NCBI RefSeq assembly: GCF_900114315.1 | Contig: NZ_FOSQ01000013.1 | Location: 62,001-126,000 of the forward strand | Source: Falsiroseomonas stagni DSM 19981 | Lineage (GTDB): Bacteria > Pseudomonadota > Alphaproteobacteria > Acetobacterales > Acetobacteraceae | Length of the DNA: 64,000 bases | Reading direction: 5' to 3' | In this document: in pieces, positions 7,067 through 15,475 of the stretch | Layout of the letters: every line of letters starts with the position of its first letter | Position numbering within the stretch: position 1 is the stretch's first letter | Notes under the pieces: model-generated | Seen by the model: only the letters and a program-made list of their open reading frames with translations | What the model was told of the DNA's origin: nothing | Database searches by the model: none | Translations under genes and position numbers: made by a program

Positions 7067-8893
7067 ATGAAGCCCAGCGGGCGCGTCCTGTTGATCGTGG
7101 CCATGGCCGCTGGTGGCCTGGCCGCTTATGTCGCCAGCCAGTTCGCGTCGGAGGATCCGATGCGGGCCGCTCCGCCGCGCCCCGCCACCGGTGCGGAAAC
7201 CCGCCCGGTCCTGGTGCCGCCGCCGGCCTCCCCCGCCGCCATCCCTGCCGCCCTCGCGCCCACCGCTGCCGCCCCCGCCATGGCGCTGGAGCCGCCGCGC
7301 TTCGATGTCGCCCGCGTCGGTGCCCGCGGCAATGTCGTCGTCGCCGGCCGCGCCGCGCCGGGGTCCGAAGTTCTGCTGCTGGAGGATGAGCGGGAGATCG
7401 GCCGCACCCGCGCCGATGCCCGCGGCGAATGGGTAATCCTGCCCGCCGATCCGCTGCGCCCCGGCACGCGCCAGTTCAGCCTGCGCGGCCGCCTCGGTGG
7501 CGCGGAAATCGCCGGGCCGGACGTCGTCGTCGTGGTCGTGCCCGACCCCGCCGTGGTGGCCGAAGCCGCGGCGCGAGAGGCGGCGGAGCGCGCCGAAGCC
7601 CTGGCCCGCGCCGAGGCCGCCGCCCGTGCCGAGGCCGAGGAACGCGCCGCCACGCTGGCGCGGCTGGAAGCGATGGCCCGGGAGGCCGCGGAGCGCGCCG
7701 AGGCGACCGCCCGCGCCGAAGCCGCCGCCCGCGCCGAGGCGCAGGCCCGCCGCGAGGCCGAGGAACGCGCCGCCGCCGAGGCCCGCGCTGCCGAGGAACG
7801 CTCCCGCGCCGAGGCCCTGGCCCGCCGCCAGGCCGAGGAACGCGCTGCCGCCGAGGCCCGCGCCGCCGAACAGGCCGCCCGCCTGGCCGCCGAGGCCCGC
7901 GCCGCGGAGGAAGCCGCCCGCATCGAGGCGCAGGCCCGGATGGAAGCGGAGGCCCGCGCTGCGGCACAGGCGCGCCTTGCCGAAGCCACCGCCCGGGCCG
8001 AGGCCGCCGCCCGCGCCGAGGAAGCCGCCCGCGCCGAGGCCAATGCCCGGGTCGATGCCGCCCTCCGCGTGGCCGAAAGCGCAGCCCGCGCCGCGGAGGC
8101 CAGCGCCCGCGCGGCGGAGATTTCCGCGCGCGCCGCCGAAGCGGCATCCCGCGCCGCGGAGGTCGCGATCCGCCAGGAGACGCTCGCCCGCGCCGAGGCC
8201 GAGGCCTCTGCCCGTGCCGAGGCCAATCGCGTCGCCGAACAGGCGCGCCAGGCGGAAGCCGAGCGCCAGGCCGGGGAAGCCCGCGCCGCCGCGGCCCGGC
8301 TGGCGCCGCCGCCGGCACCGCCGCAACCGGTGGTGGTGCTGGTACCGGGCGCACCCGGCGCCACGCCGCGGATCCTGCAGACGCCGACGATCACGACGCC
8401 GCGCCGGGGCCTCGGCCTTGATGTGGTGGATTATGACGATGCGGGCGGCATGCGCTTCTCCGGCAGCGCGGCGCCGGGGGCATCGGTGCGCATCTATGTG
8501 AATGGCGTCCATGCCGGCGATTCGCGGGCGGATGCGGCGGGGCGCTGGGTGCTGACGCCGCCGACCGCGCCGGCCATCGGCCGCCATCGCGTGCGGGTGG
8601 ACCAGTTGGCGGCGAATGGCGCCGTCTCCGCACGGGTGGAACTGCCCTTCCAGCGGGAAAGCGTGCCGCAGGGCGACATCCCGGAGGGCCGGGTGATCGT
8701 GCAACCCGGCAACAGCCTGTGGCGGCTGGCGCGCGCGGCCTATGGGCGCGGCGTGCTCTACACCGTGATCTACGACGCCAACCGGGACCAGATCCGCAAC
8801 CCGGACCTGATCTTCCCGGGTCAGGTCTTCACTTTGCCGCCGCCGCCGCCCCGCGCGGCATCCAGGCCCGCCGATTCAAGCCGGTCCAGGTAG
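7067..8893 (+). CDS. LysM envelope protein with Ig-like domains and long coiled coil
   Basis: Protein of 608 residues. An N-terminal membrane anchor or signal (6-25) is followed by a Pro/Ala linker. A first Ig-like beta domain (about 77-165) includes GNVVVAGRAAPGSEVLLLED. A very long Ala/Arg/Glu-rich helix (about 165-410) consists of AEARAAEE-type heptads. After a Pro-rich hinge comes a second Ig-like domain (about 440-540) with a matching GGMRFSGSAAPGASVRIYVNG. A C-terminal LysM domain (543-590; GNSLWRLARAAYG...NPDLIFPGQVFTLP) follows. LysM binds peptidoglycan, so the protein probably spans membrane to wall. The 3' end overlaps the converging gene by 73 bp. Confidence 0.85.
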   Translation: MKPSGRVLLIVAMAAGGLAAYVASQFASEDPMRAAPPRPATGAETRPVLVPPPASPAAIPAALAPTAAAPAMALEPPRFDVARVGARGNVVVAGRAAPGSEVLLLEDEREIGRTRADARGEWVILPADPLRPGTRQFSLRGRLGGAEIAGPDVVVVVVPDPAVVAEAAAREAAERAEALARAEAAARAEAEERAATLARLEAMAREAAERAEATARAEAAARAEAQARREAEERAAAEARAAEERSRAEALARRQAEERAAAEARAAEQAARLAAEARAAEEAARIEAQARMEAEARAAAQARLAEATARAEAAARAEEAARAEANARVDAALRVAESAARAAEASARAAEISARAAEAASRAAEVAIRQETLARAEAEASARAEANRVAEQARQAEAERQAGEARAAAARLAPPPAPPQPVVVLVPGAPGATPRILQTPTITTPRRGLGLDVVDYDDAGGMRFSGSAAPGASVRIYVNGVHAGDSRADAAGRWVLTPPTAPAIGRHRVRVDQLAANGAVSARVELPFQRESVPQGDIPEGRVIVQPGNSLWRLARAAYGRGVLYTVIYDANRDQIRNPDLIFPGQVFTLPPPPPRAASRPADSSRSR

Positions 8894-9252
8894 GGATCGA
8901 GGGCAAGGGCGAAGGCCACCATGGCGCGGACCAGGGCGGTCGCCGTCACGTTACCCTGGCGCGGCATCGCCGCTTCCAGCCGGACCCGATGGTCGGGCAG
9001 CAGCCGCAGGCGCCAGCCTTCCGGCATGTCGGGCGCCATCTCCCCCAGCGCCGCGAAGGCGCCGGGGCGGACCTCGGCCCGTTCGGCGGTATAGGGGATC
9101 GCGCCGGCCTGCACCGTCAGGCTCACCTTCCCGTCATCGAAGGTGGCCTCGCAGTCCCGTCCGCGCCATTCGAAGCGCATCGCGGGCTGGCGCTGGGGGG
9201 TCAGGGACCCGTCCTCGGCGACAAGGAATGGGCCATGCGTGATCTGTGTCAT
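8821..9252 (-). CDS. Conserved hypothetical protein, overlaps LysM gene tail
   Basis: Protein of 143 residues starting MTQITHGPFLVAEDG. A mixed alpha/beta pattern (FEWRGRDCEATFDDGKVSLTV; WRLRLLPDHRVRLEA) is followed by a long helix (ATALVRAMVAFALALDPYLDRLE), resembling the small YbjN/chaperone-like fold, but no family is certain. The open frame runs back through the divergent psd gene, so ATG 9252, 9261 or 9288 could be the start. GGGAGG sits immediately before 9252, closer than ideal. The last 73 bp lie antisense to the LysM gene end, encoding a Gly-rich tail. Confidence 0.6.
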   Translation of the reverse strand: MTQITHGPFLVAEDGSLTPQRQPAMRFEWRGRDCEATFDDGKVSLTVQAGAIPYTAERAEVRPGAFAALGEMAPDMPEGWRLRLLPDHRVRLEAAMPRQGNVTATALVRAMVAFALALDPYLDRLESAGLDAARGGGGGKVKT

Positions 9253-9297
9253 ACCTCCCATGTTGTCCGGATAGAGTGAACGGACCATAAGCGCCGC

Positions 9298-9987
9298 ATG
9301 AGCCTGATCGACAGTTTCCGCCTCGTCCTCGCCAAGCCGCACCCGGCCGGGCGTCCCTTCATCTATGGCGGCGTGGCCGTCGCGGTGGTCGGAGGGCTGC
9401 TGCTGGGCAAGTGGCTGTTCTGGCCGGGCGTCGCCTTCACGCTGTTCTGCCTCTACTTCTTCCGGGACCCCGAACGGGTCATGCCGCCCCGGCCCGGGGT
9501 GGTGATCGCGCCCGCGGATGGGCGGGTGGTGATGGTCGGGCCGGCGGTGCCGCCGGCGGAACTCGGCCTGGGCGACGTGCCGCGCTGGCGGGTCTGCATC
9601 TTCCTCTCGGTGCTCGACGTGCATGTGAACCGCGTGCCGGTGGATGGCGTGGTGACGCGCATCGCCTACCGCCACGGCGCCTTCCTGAATGCCAGCCTGG
9701 ACAAGGCGAGCGACGAAAATGAACGCAACGCGCTGGCCATCCGCATGCCGGACGGCCGCGATGTGGCGGTGGTGCAGATCGCCGGGCTGATCGCGCGGCG
9801 CATCCTCTGCCATGTGCGGGAACAGGACCAGGTGATGGCGGGCGACCGCTTCGGCATCATCCGCTTCGGCAGCCGTACCGATGTCTACCTGCCGGAAGGC
9901 GTGCGGCCGCTGGTGGCGGTGGGCCAGTTGATGATCGGCGGCGAGACGGTGGTGGCCGACCTCAACGCGACAGGCCCGCGCGCATGA
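9298..9987 (+). CDS. psd: Phosphatidylserine decarboxylase proenzyme
   Basis: Converts phosphatidylserine to phosphatidylethanolamine at the inner membrane. The 229-residue form is the short bacterial type (PSD-A). An N-terminal hydrophobic segment (GGVAVAVVGGLLLGKWLFWPGVAF) is followed by FFRDPER, the core motif VLDVHVNRVP and the self-cleavage site GIIRFGSR at Gly191-Ser192; the new N-terminal pyruvoyl group forms on the Ser. The start codon overlaps pssA by ATGA at the 3' end, making a two-gene operon for phosphatidylethanolamine. Confidence 0.95.
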   Translation: MSLIDSFRLVLAKPHPAGRPFIYGGVAVAVVGGLLLGKWLFWPGVAFTLFCLYFFRDPERVMPPRPGVVIAPADGRVVMVGPAVPPAELGLGDVPRWRVCIFLSVLDVHVNRVPVDGVVTRIAYRHGAFLNASLDKASDENERNALAIRMPDGRDVAVVQIAGLIARRILCHVREQDQVMAGDRFGIIRFGSRTDVYLPEGVRPLVAVGQLMIGGETVVADLNATGPRA

Positions 9988-10856
9988 GCGAGGAAGGCCG
10001 CAAGCCGCTGCAACGGCTGCGCCGGCGCTTCCGGCCGCGCACCCGGCCGCGCTTCGACGGCCAATCCTTCAACCGGCTGATCCCGAACATCCTGACCATG
10101 CTCGGCCTCTGCGCCGGGCTGGTCGCGATCCGCTTCGCGATCGACGGGCGCTGGGCGCCGGCGGCGGGCATGATCGTCGTCGCGGCCGTGATCGACGGGC
10201 TGGACGGGCGGCTGGCGCGGCTGCTGAAGGCGACATCGCGCTTCGGCGCGGAATTCGACAGCCTGGCGGATTTCCTGAGCTTCGGCGTGGCGCCGGCGCT
10301 GATCCTCTATCTCTGGTCCATGCAGGCGGTGGGGCCGCTGGGCTTCGTGCCCTGCCTGCTCTTCGCGGTCTGCTCCTCGCTGCGCCTAGCGCGGTTCAAC
10401 GCCTCCCTCGATATCGGGCCGGCGCCGCAGCCGGCCTATGCCTATAATTTCTTCACCGGCGTGCCGGCGCCGGCGGGGGCGGGCTGCGCGCTGTTCCCCC
10501 TGTTCGCCGGCCTGGCGCTGACGGAATGGGGTTGGGACGGCACGGCCGCCTTCATCCGCCACCCCGTGCTGGTCGGCGTCGTGCTGGTGGTGGTGGGCGG
10601 GCTGATGGTCTCCACCCTGCCGACATGGTCCTTCAAGAATTTCCGCGTGCCGCGCGCGGCGATCCTGCCCCTGCTGCTGGGCGTGGGCTTCTATGTCGCG
10701 CTGCTGCTGGCGGAGCCCTGGGCGGCGCTGGCCGCAGGCGGCTTCATCTATCTCGGCATGCTGCCCTTCTCGCTCCGGTCCTACCTGACGCTGAAGCAGG
10801 AGGCCGAGGCGCTGATCGAACAGGTGCCGGACGCCACGGGCGGCCGCGCGCCCTGA
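9984..10856 (+). CDS. pssA: CDP-diacylglycerol-serine O-phosphatidyltransferase
   Basis: Makes phosphatidylserine from CDP-diacylglycerol and serine, the step before Psd. Protein of 290 residues with the CDP-alcohol phosphotransferase signature DGLDGRLARLLKATSRFGAE...D (D-G-x2-A-R-x8-G-x3-D-x3-D) near residues 68-90. Several membrane helices follow. The N-terminus is short and basic (RLRRRFRPRTRPRFD). It overlaps psd by 4 bp, so translation is coupled. A 14-bp hairpin follows the stop. Confidence 0.95.
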   Translation: MSEEGRKPLQRLRRRFRPRTRPRFDGQSFNRLIPNILTMLGLCAGLVAIRFAIDGRWAPAAGMIVVAAVIDGLDGRLARLLKATSRFGAEFDSLADFLSFGVAPALILYLWSMQAVGPLGFVPCLLFAVCSSLRLARFNASLDIGPAPQPAYAYNFFTGVPAPAGAGCALFPLFAGLALTEWGWDGTAAFIRHPVLVGVVLVVVGGLMVSTLPTWSFKNFRVPRAAILPLLLGVGFYVALLLAEPWAALAAGGFIYLGMLPFSLRSYLTLKQEAEALIEQVPDATGGRAP

Positions 10857-10861
10857 CGGGA

Positions 10862-10894
10862 ATGGCCCCGGCCCCGAGGGGGGGCTGGGGCCAT
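10862..10894 (+). terminator. Hairpin after psd-pssA
   Basis: A 14-bp stem, 10862-10875 with 10881-10894 (one G-T pair), loop GAGGG, five bases after the pssA stop. No T run. It probably ends the psd-pssA transcript; the rest of the gap to 11036 shows no other clear feature. Confidence 0.55.
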
Positions 10895-11036
10895 GGCCGC
10901 CACGCGGCGTGAAGCGCCGGAGCCTCCGCAAGGCGTGAGGCAGGAAACCGCCCTTCCGGCGGAATGACCGCATTGTCGCATCCTTCCCCCTGCGGCAGGC
11001 TGGACCGGCCGGGTCGTGCAAGGGGAACATCCAGGA

Positions 11037-11873
11037 ATGAAACGGATCATCGGGGCGGCCATCGCCTCCCTCTGGCTTGCCGCGCCCGCCTGGGCGCAGG
11101 ACGCCGCGCTGCTGGCCCGCGGGAAGCATCTGGTCGAGGTGACGGGCGCCTGCGGCAATTGCCACACGCCCATGGGCCCGCAGGGTCCGGACATGAGCCG
11201 CGCGCTGTCCGGCGGCAATGTCTTCGACGAACCGCCCTTCCGGGCCGTCGCCTCCAACATCACGCCGGACCCGGAGACGGGGATCGGCCGCTGGACCGAT
11301 GCGCAGATCGCGCGCGCCATCCGCGAAGGCATCCGGCCGGATGGGCGGATCATCGGCCCCCCCATGCCGATCGGCCTCTATCGCGGCCTGTCGGACCGGG
11401 ACCTGGCGGCGATGGTCGCCTATCTCCGCACCGTGCCGCCCGTCCGCAATGCGGTGGAGGCGAGCGTCTATCGCATCCCCCTGCCCCCGGCCTATGGCCC
11501 GCCCGTCACCAGCGTGCCGGAACCCGCGGACAACCCGGTGGCGCGCGGCGCCTACCTGGCCAATGCGGTCGCGCATTGCATGGAATGCCACACGCCGATG
11601 GTGGAGGGCCGGAACGATTTCAGCCGGATCGGCGCGGGCGGCATGGAGTTCCGCGGCCCCTGGGGCGTCTCCGTCGCCCGCAACCTGACGCCGCATGCCA
11701 ATGGCCTGGGCGGCTGGACGGATGCGGAGATCATCCGCGCCATCACCACCGGCGTGTCGCAGAACGACCGCCCCCTGGCGCCGCCCATGGCCTTCTGGGC
11801 CTACCGCACCATGACACCGGCGGAGCTGTCGGACCTGGTGAGCTACCTCCGCAGCCTGCCCCCCCAGCCTTGA
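11037..11873 (+). CDS. Di-haem c-type cytochrome
   Basis: Periplasmic electron carrier of 278 residues. The signal peptide ends at APAWAQ (about 21). Two similar cytochrome c halves carry haem motifs CGNCH (39-43) and CMECH (181-185). Each half repeats the pattern NITPDPETGIGRWTDAQI / NLTPHANGLGGWTDAEI and an axial-Met region, so it arose by internal duplication. It resembles the cytochrome subunits of acetic-acid-bacterial dehydrogenases, but no dehydrogenase gene is adjacent. ATG 11037 has AGGGGAAC and AGGA upstream. The stop overlaps the next start (TGATG). Confidence 0.88.
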   Translation: MKRIIGAAIASLWLAAPAWAQDAALLARGKHLVEVTGACGNCHTPMGPQGPDMSRALSGGNVFDEPPFRAVASNITPDPETGIGRWTDAQIARAIREGIRPDGRIIGPPMPIGLYRGLSDRDLAAMVAYLRTVPPVRNAVEASVYRIPLPPAYGPPVTSVPEPADNPVARGAYLANAVAHCMECHTPMVEGRNDFSRIGAGGMEFRGPWGVSVARNLTPHANGLGGWTDAEIIRAITTGVSQNDRPLAPPMAFWAYRTMTPAELSDLVSYLRSLPPQP

Positions 11874-12298
11874 TGACCGGGGGCATGAGGATTCGCGGCA
11901 CCCTGCCGCTGGTGGTCGCGGGGCATCCCGTGACCATCACCGGCGGCCCCTTCGATTCTATCCCGGACGGCGCCTTCGGCGTCTGCCTGGAGATGCAGGC
12001 CGAGAAGGCCTGGCTGGCGGATGTCGCGGTGCCGACGCCGGATTTCGGCCTGCCGGACCCCGCGGTGCTGCGGGATGCCGTGGGCCGCGTGCTGGCGCAG
12101 TTGGAAGCCGATCCGGGGCGGCCCGTTCATGTGGGCTGCCGCGCCGGCATCGGCCGGACGGGCCTGTTCATGGCCTGCCTGGCCCGCGCGGCGGGGGTGG
12201 AGGGCGATGCGCTGGACTATGTCCGCGCGCATTACCTGCCCCATGCGGCGGAAACGGCGGAGCAGCAGGCCATGGCCCGGGGCTTCGCTTGGCCCTGA
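11873..12298 (+). CDS. Dual-specificity/tyrosine phosphatase-like protein
   Basis: Protein of 141 residues with the complete phosphatase loop HVGCRAGIGRTG (Cys-x5-Arg) near residue 85, plus a possible general-acid Asp upstream (FGLPDP). The family hydrolyses phosphotyrosine or related phosphates in the cytoplasm; the substrate is unknown. Its ATG shares one base with the cytochrome stop (TGATG), so it is translationally coupled, and the next gene starts inside its 3' end. An alternative start is ATG 11885. Confidence 0.78.
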   Translation: MTGGMRIRGTLPLVVAGHPVTITGGPFDSIPDGAFGVCLEMQAEKAWLADVAVPTPDFGLPDPAVLRDAVGRVLAQLEADPGRPVHVGCRAGIGRTGLFMACLARAAGVEGDALDYVRAHYLPHAAETAEQQAMARGFAWP

Positions 12299-12654
12299 GG
12301 CGCCGGCCGCTGTGGCAGGCGGCGCTGGGCTCCGCGCTCGCAGGGGCGGCGCTGTCCTGGCTCGGCACGCTGGTCGCCTTCGGGCTGCCGGGGATCGCCT
12401 TCGCGATGGTGACGCTGCCGCTGATCGGGCTGGTCTGGCCGGCGGAGGAATTGCTGCCCGGGGAGAGCTTCTGGGCCTTCTTCCTGCTGATTTCCGCCTG
12501 GTGGGGGCTTTCCGTGCCCGTGGCCTGGCTGGGGACGCGTCGCTGGGCCGGGTGGCGGCGCGGCATCGCCTTCCTGGGCGCCATGGCGCTGGGCGGTGTC
12601 GTGACGACCTTTGCCGTCTATGCCCTGGTCATCCTGCCGATGCGCGGCGCCTGA
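12289..12654 (+). CDS. Small membrane protein
   Basis: Protein of 121 residues from a TTG start at 12289, overlapping the phosphatase gene by 10 bp. Three or four predicted membrane helices (ALGSALAGAALSWLGTLVAF; FAMVTLPLIGLVWP; FWAFFLLISAWWGL; FLGAMALGGVVTTFAVYALV). No known family recognised. It is the third gene of the cytochrome-phosphatase run. It overlaps the converging EamA gene by 26 bp at the 3' end. Confidence 0.6.
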   Translation: MALRRRPLWQAALGSALAGAALSWLGTLVAFGLPGIAFAMVTLPLIGLVWPAEELLPGESFWAFFLLISAWWGLSVPVAWLGTRRWAGWRRGIAFLGAMALGGVVTTFAVYALVILPMRGA

Positions 12655-13531
12655 AAAGGCGGCCATCGATCAGCAGCAGGCCGGTGCCGATCACGGCCAT
12701 GCCGGCGAAGTGGCGCGGGGCCAGCGCCTCATCCAGCAGCAGCCAGCCCAGCAGCAGGGCGGAGACCGGGACCAGCAGCGTGACCAGCATGGTGTTGGTC
12801 GCCCCCGCACCGGCGAGGATGGCGTAGTAGAGCGCATAGGCCAGGGCGGTCGCGACCAGGCCCAGGATCACCAGCGCCACCACCGCTTCCGCCGGCGGCA
12901 CCGGCAGCGCCCAGGGATGCTCGAAGCCCAGCGACAGCGGCAGCATCATCAGGCAGGCCGTCGCGCATTGCCCGGTGGCGGCCGGCAGCGGCGCGAGCCC
13001 GGCCCGCTTCACGCGGCGGGACCAGACGCCGGACAGCCCATAGGAGAGGCAGGCGCCGAGGCAGAGCGCGATGCCCAGTGCCTCCCCACCCCGATCGAGG
13101 TCGAAGGCGGCGGGGCCGATCAGGATGGCAACCCCTGCCACGCCGGTCGCCGCGCCGGCCAGGCGGTTCGGCGTCAGCCGCTCATCATCCGCCAGCCAAT
13201 GGGCGCAGAGCACGGCGAAGACGGGCGTCGCGGCATTCACCACCGCGGCGAGGCCGGAGGGGATGAATTGCAGGCCGAGCACGATGAGGGTGAAGGGGAT
13301 GGCGTTGTTCAGCAGCCCCATGCCCGCGCAGGCCAGCCAGGCCTGCCGTCCGCGTGGCAGCTTCAGGCCAAGGGCCAGGCAGGCCGCGCCCAGCACCAGC
13401 GCCGCCATGGCGGTGCGGGCGCAGACGATGGTGAAGGGCGGGAAGCCGCGCAGGGCCAGCGCCATGGTCAGGAAGGATCCGCCCCAGGCGAGGGAGAGCG
13501 CGATGAGCAGCGCCCAGAGGCGGGGAGTCAT
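12629..13531 (-). CDS. EamA/DMT-family transporter
   Basis: Inner-membrane permease of 300 residues with ten predicted helices made of two EamA repeats. The first begins WALLIALSLAWGGSFL and the second ALCLGACLSYGLSGVWSRR. The family exports amino acids or metabolites; the substrate is not predictable. ATG 13531 (MTPRLWAL) was chosen because the first helix begins there; 13543 is an alternative. Upstream lies a pair of two-hairpin repeats, 40 bp or more before the start. Confidence 0.85.
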   Translation of the reverse strand: MTPRLWALLIALSLAWGGSFLTMALALRGFPPFTIVCARTAMAALVLGAACLALGLKLPRGRQAWLACAGMGLLNNAIPFTLIVLGLQFIPSGLAAVVNAATPVFAVLCAHWLADDERLTPNRLAGAATGVAGVAILIGPAAFDLDRGGEALGIALCLGACLSYGLSGVWSRRVKRAGLAPLPAATGQCATACLMMLPLSLGFEHPWALPVPPAEAVVALVILGLVATALAYALYYAILAGAGATNTMLVTLLVPVSALLLGWLLLDEALAPRHFAGMAVIGTGLLLIDGRLFRRRASAG

Positions 13532-13571
13532 GGGTGCGGGCATGGGGTTGAGCCGGGCTGGCATGCGGGAT

Positions 13572-13629
13572 GGGGAGGGCGCTGCCCTCCCCACACCCCA
13601 CCCGCCAGGGTCCAGCCGGACCCTGGACC
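13572..13629 (-). repeat. Two-hairpin dispersed repeat, copy A
   Basis: Minus-strand orientation: GGTCCAGG...CCTGGCG stem 1, a short GGGG spacer, then stem 2 GGGGAGGGC/GCCCTCCCC around AG. 58 bp. It has the same layout as the copies at 13645, 23086 and 29672. It faces copy B head to head. Confidence 0.8.
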
Positions 13630-13644
13630 GGGATCATTTGACGT

Positions 13645-13702
13645 GGTCCAGGGGGCCGTTGCCCCCTGGCGTGGGGGGTGCGGGGGGAGCAGCGCTCCCC
13701 CC
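13645..13702 (+). repeat. Two-hairpin dispersed repeat, copy B
   Basis: Plus orientation: stem 1 CCAGGGGGC/GCCCCCTGG, spacer GTGGGGGGTGC, stem 2 GGGGGGAGC/GCTCCCCCC around AG. 58 bp. Stem bases differ from the other copies but remain paired. It ends 11 bp before the stop of the 13713-14243 gene. Confidence 0.8.
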
Positions 13703-13712
13703 GCGCGCCACC

Positions 13713-14243
13713 TCATGCGAAGCCGAACTTCTCCAGCGCCGCCGCATGCCGCGCGATCGCCGCCGCCGTCTGTTCGCGGACCGCGACCGGATCAGCCTCC
13801 GGCATCGCCACGATCTGGTAGAGCCGCCGTTCCGTCGGCGTGCCGCGATGTACGCCGGGGGTGACGTAGAAGGGCGGTTCCTCCGACACCTGCGCGATCT
13901 CCGCCGCGGTCAGGGAGGCATCGGTCGGCGCACGCTTCACATACCATTGCCGCAGCAGCACCGGCTGGCCGTCCAGCATCGCGAGCGCGCCCTGGTTGCC
14001 GTGGTCGATGCGCCAGCGATTGGCGGTCACTTCCTCCAGCGAGATGTTCATCTCCATCCCGCCGACCTTGGCGCCCCACTGGGTGAAGCCTTCACGCCGG
14101 CCGGGGCCCATGGGCTTCAGGCGCGGGCGCTGACGCGCGGGGATCGACTTCTCGTCGAAGGCCTTGCCCCACAGGGCCAGCAGGCGGTCGATCTCCGCCG
14201 GCTGTTCGATGGCGCGGAGGCTGCGCGGTGGTTCCCTGCTCAT
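13713..14243 (-). CDS. Hypothetical protein in CoA-transferase operon
   Basis: Protein of 176 residues, soluble, no signal peptide. Notable stretches are WGAKVGGMEMNISLEEVTANRWRI, LLRQWYVKRAPTD and a C-terminal helix AVREQTAAAIARHAAALEKF. Not assigned to a family. The ATG overlaps the CaiB-type gene by 4 bp, making it the last gene of the four-gene CoA-transferase operon and suggesting a related catabolic role (inference). Confidence 0.65.
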   Translation of the reverse strand: MSREPPRSLRAIEQPAEIDRLLALWGKAFDEKSIPARQRPRLKPMGPGRREGFTQWGAKVGGMEMNISLEEVTANRWRIDHGNQGALAMLDGQPVLLRQWYVKRAPTDASLTAAEIAQVSEEPPFYVTPGVHRGTPTERRLYQIVAMPEADPVAVREQTAAAIARHAAALEKFGFA

Positions 14244-15475
14244 GTGCGGCGCGTGCCCACCACGATTCCCTTTGCTTTCAACTCATCCACCTCATCCGCC
14301 GTGAAGCCGTGGCGGGCCAGAATGTCATCACCGTGTTCGTTGAACCGCGGCGGGGCGGCACGGGTGCCGCCGGGCGTGCGGCTCATCTTGATGGGGGTAC
14401 CGAGGCCTTTGTAGGCGCCGAGCTCCGTCACCATCTCGCGATGGGCGGTATGGGCCGCATTCATCGCTTCGTCCACATGCAGGACGGGCCCCGCCGGCAC
14501 GCCGGCCTTGAGGAGACGGTCGCAGAGGTCGTGGCCATCCTCCGCCGCCAGCCGCGCCTCGATGATCTCCGTCAGCTGGTCGCGATTGGCCAGGCGGTCG
14601 CCGTTGGTGCGGAAACGGGCGTCGTCGGGCAGCGACTTCAGCGACAGGAACTCGCAGAACTTGCGGAAGGCGGGGTCGTTGCCGACGGCGAGGAAGACCT
14701 CGCAGGTCGCGGTGCGGTACTTCGAATAGGGGCTGATGTTCGGGTGCGGGTTGCCGGTCGCCTTGGGGCGGCGGTCATTGAGGAAATAGTTGGCGGCCTG
14801 CGGATGAAGCAGCGCCATGCCGCAATCATGCAGAGACATGTCGAGGAACTGGCCCTGCCCGCTGCGGTTGCGTTCCTGCAGCGCCATCAGGATGGCGATG
14901 GCGGAATAGAGGCCGGTGGCGAGATCGACGATCGGCGTGCCCATGCGCAGCGGGCCGGTATCGGCGTTGCCGTTGATGGACATCAGCCCGACCATCGCCT
15001 GGATGACCGCGTCATAGCCCGGAAGCCCGCCCAGCGGCCCGTCCGGCCCGAAGCCGGAGACGCGGCAATGCACGAGCTTCGGGAAACGCTTCGACAGGAC
15101 CTCGGCGTAGCCCATGCCCCATTTCTCCATGGCGCCGGGCTTGTAGTTCTCGATCAGCACATCGGCGCCATCCAGCAGCCGCATCAGCACCTGGCGGCCT
15201 TCGGGCTTGCCGAGGTCGAGAGCGAGGGACCGCTTGTTGCGGTTCACGCCGATGAAGTAGCTGGCCGACCCCTCGACGAAGGGGGGGCCCCAGTCGCGCA
15301 CCTCGTCCCCCTGCGGCGGCTCGATCTTCACCACCTCCGCCCCGTGGTCGGAGAGGATCATGGTGCAGTAGGGGCCGCCGAGCACGCGGGTGAGGTCGAT
15401 GACCTTGAGGCCCGCGAGGGCACCGGCGGATTTGGCCAGGCCTTTGCCCTCGGGGGTGGGAACGGCGTCCGTCAT
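14240..15475 (-). CDS. CaiB/BaiF family (class III) CoA-transferase
   Basis: Transfers CoA between carboxylic acids. Protein of 411 residues with the family N-terminus LKVIDLTRVLGGPYCTMILSDHGAEVVKIEPP, the GYDAVIQAMVGLM segment whose Asp forms the acyl-anhydride intermediate, and GQGQFLDMSLHD. Substrate not predictable. It overlaps the genes on either side by 4 bp. It is unusual that a class III and a class I CoA-transferase are encoded in one operon. Confidence 0.9.
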   Translation of the reverse strand: MTDAVPTPEGKGLAKSAGALAGLKVIDLTRVLGGPYCTMILSDHGAEVVKIEPPQGDEVRDWGPPFVEGSASYFIGVNRNKRSLALDLGKPEGRQVLMRLLDGADVLIENYKPGAMEKWGMGYAEVLSKRFPKLVHCRVSGFGPDGPLGGLPGYDAVIQAMVGLMSINGNADTGPLRMGTPIVDLATGLYSAIAILMALQERNRSGQGQFLDMSLHDCGMALLHPQAANYFLNDRRPKATGNPHPNISPYSKYRTATCEVFLAVGNDPAFRKFCEFLSLKSLPDDARFRTNGDRLANRDQLTEIIEARLAAEDGHDLCDRLLKAGVPAGPVLHVDEAMNAAHTAHREMVTELGAYKGLGTPIKMSRTPGGTRAAPPRFNEHGDDILARHGFTADEVDELKAKGIVVGTRRT

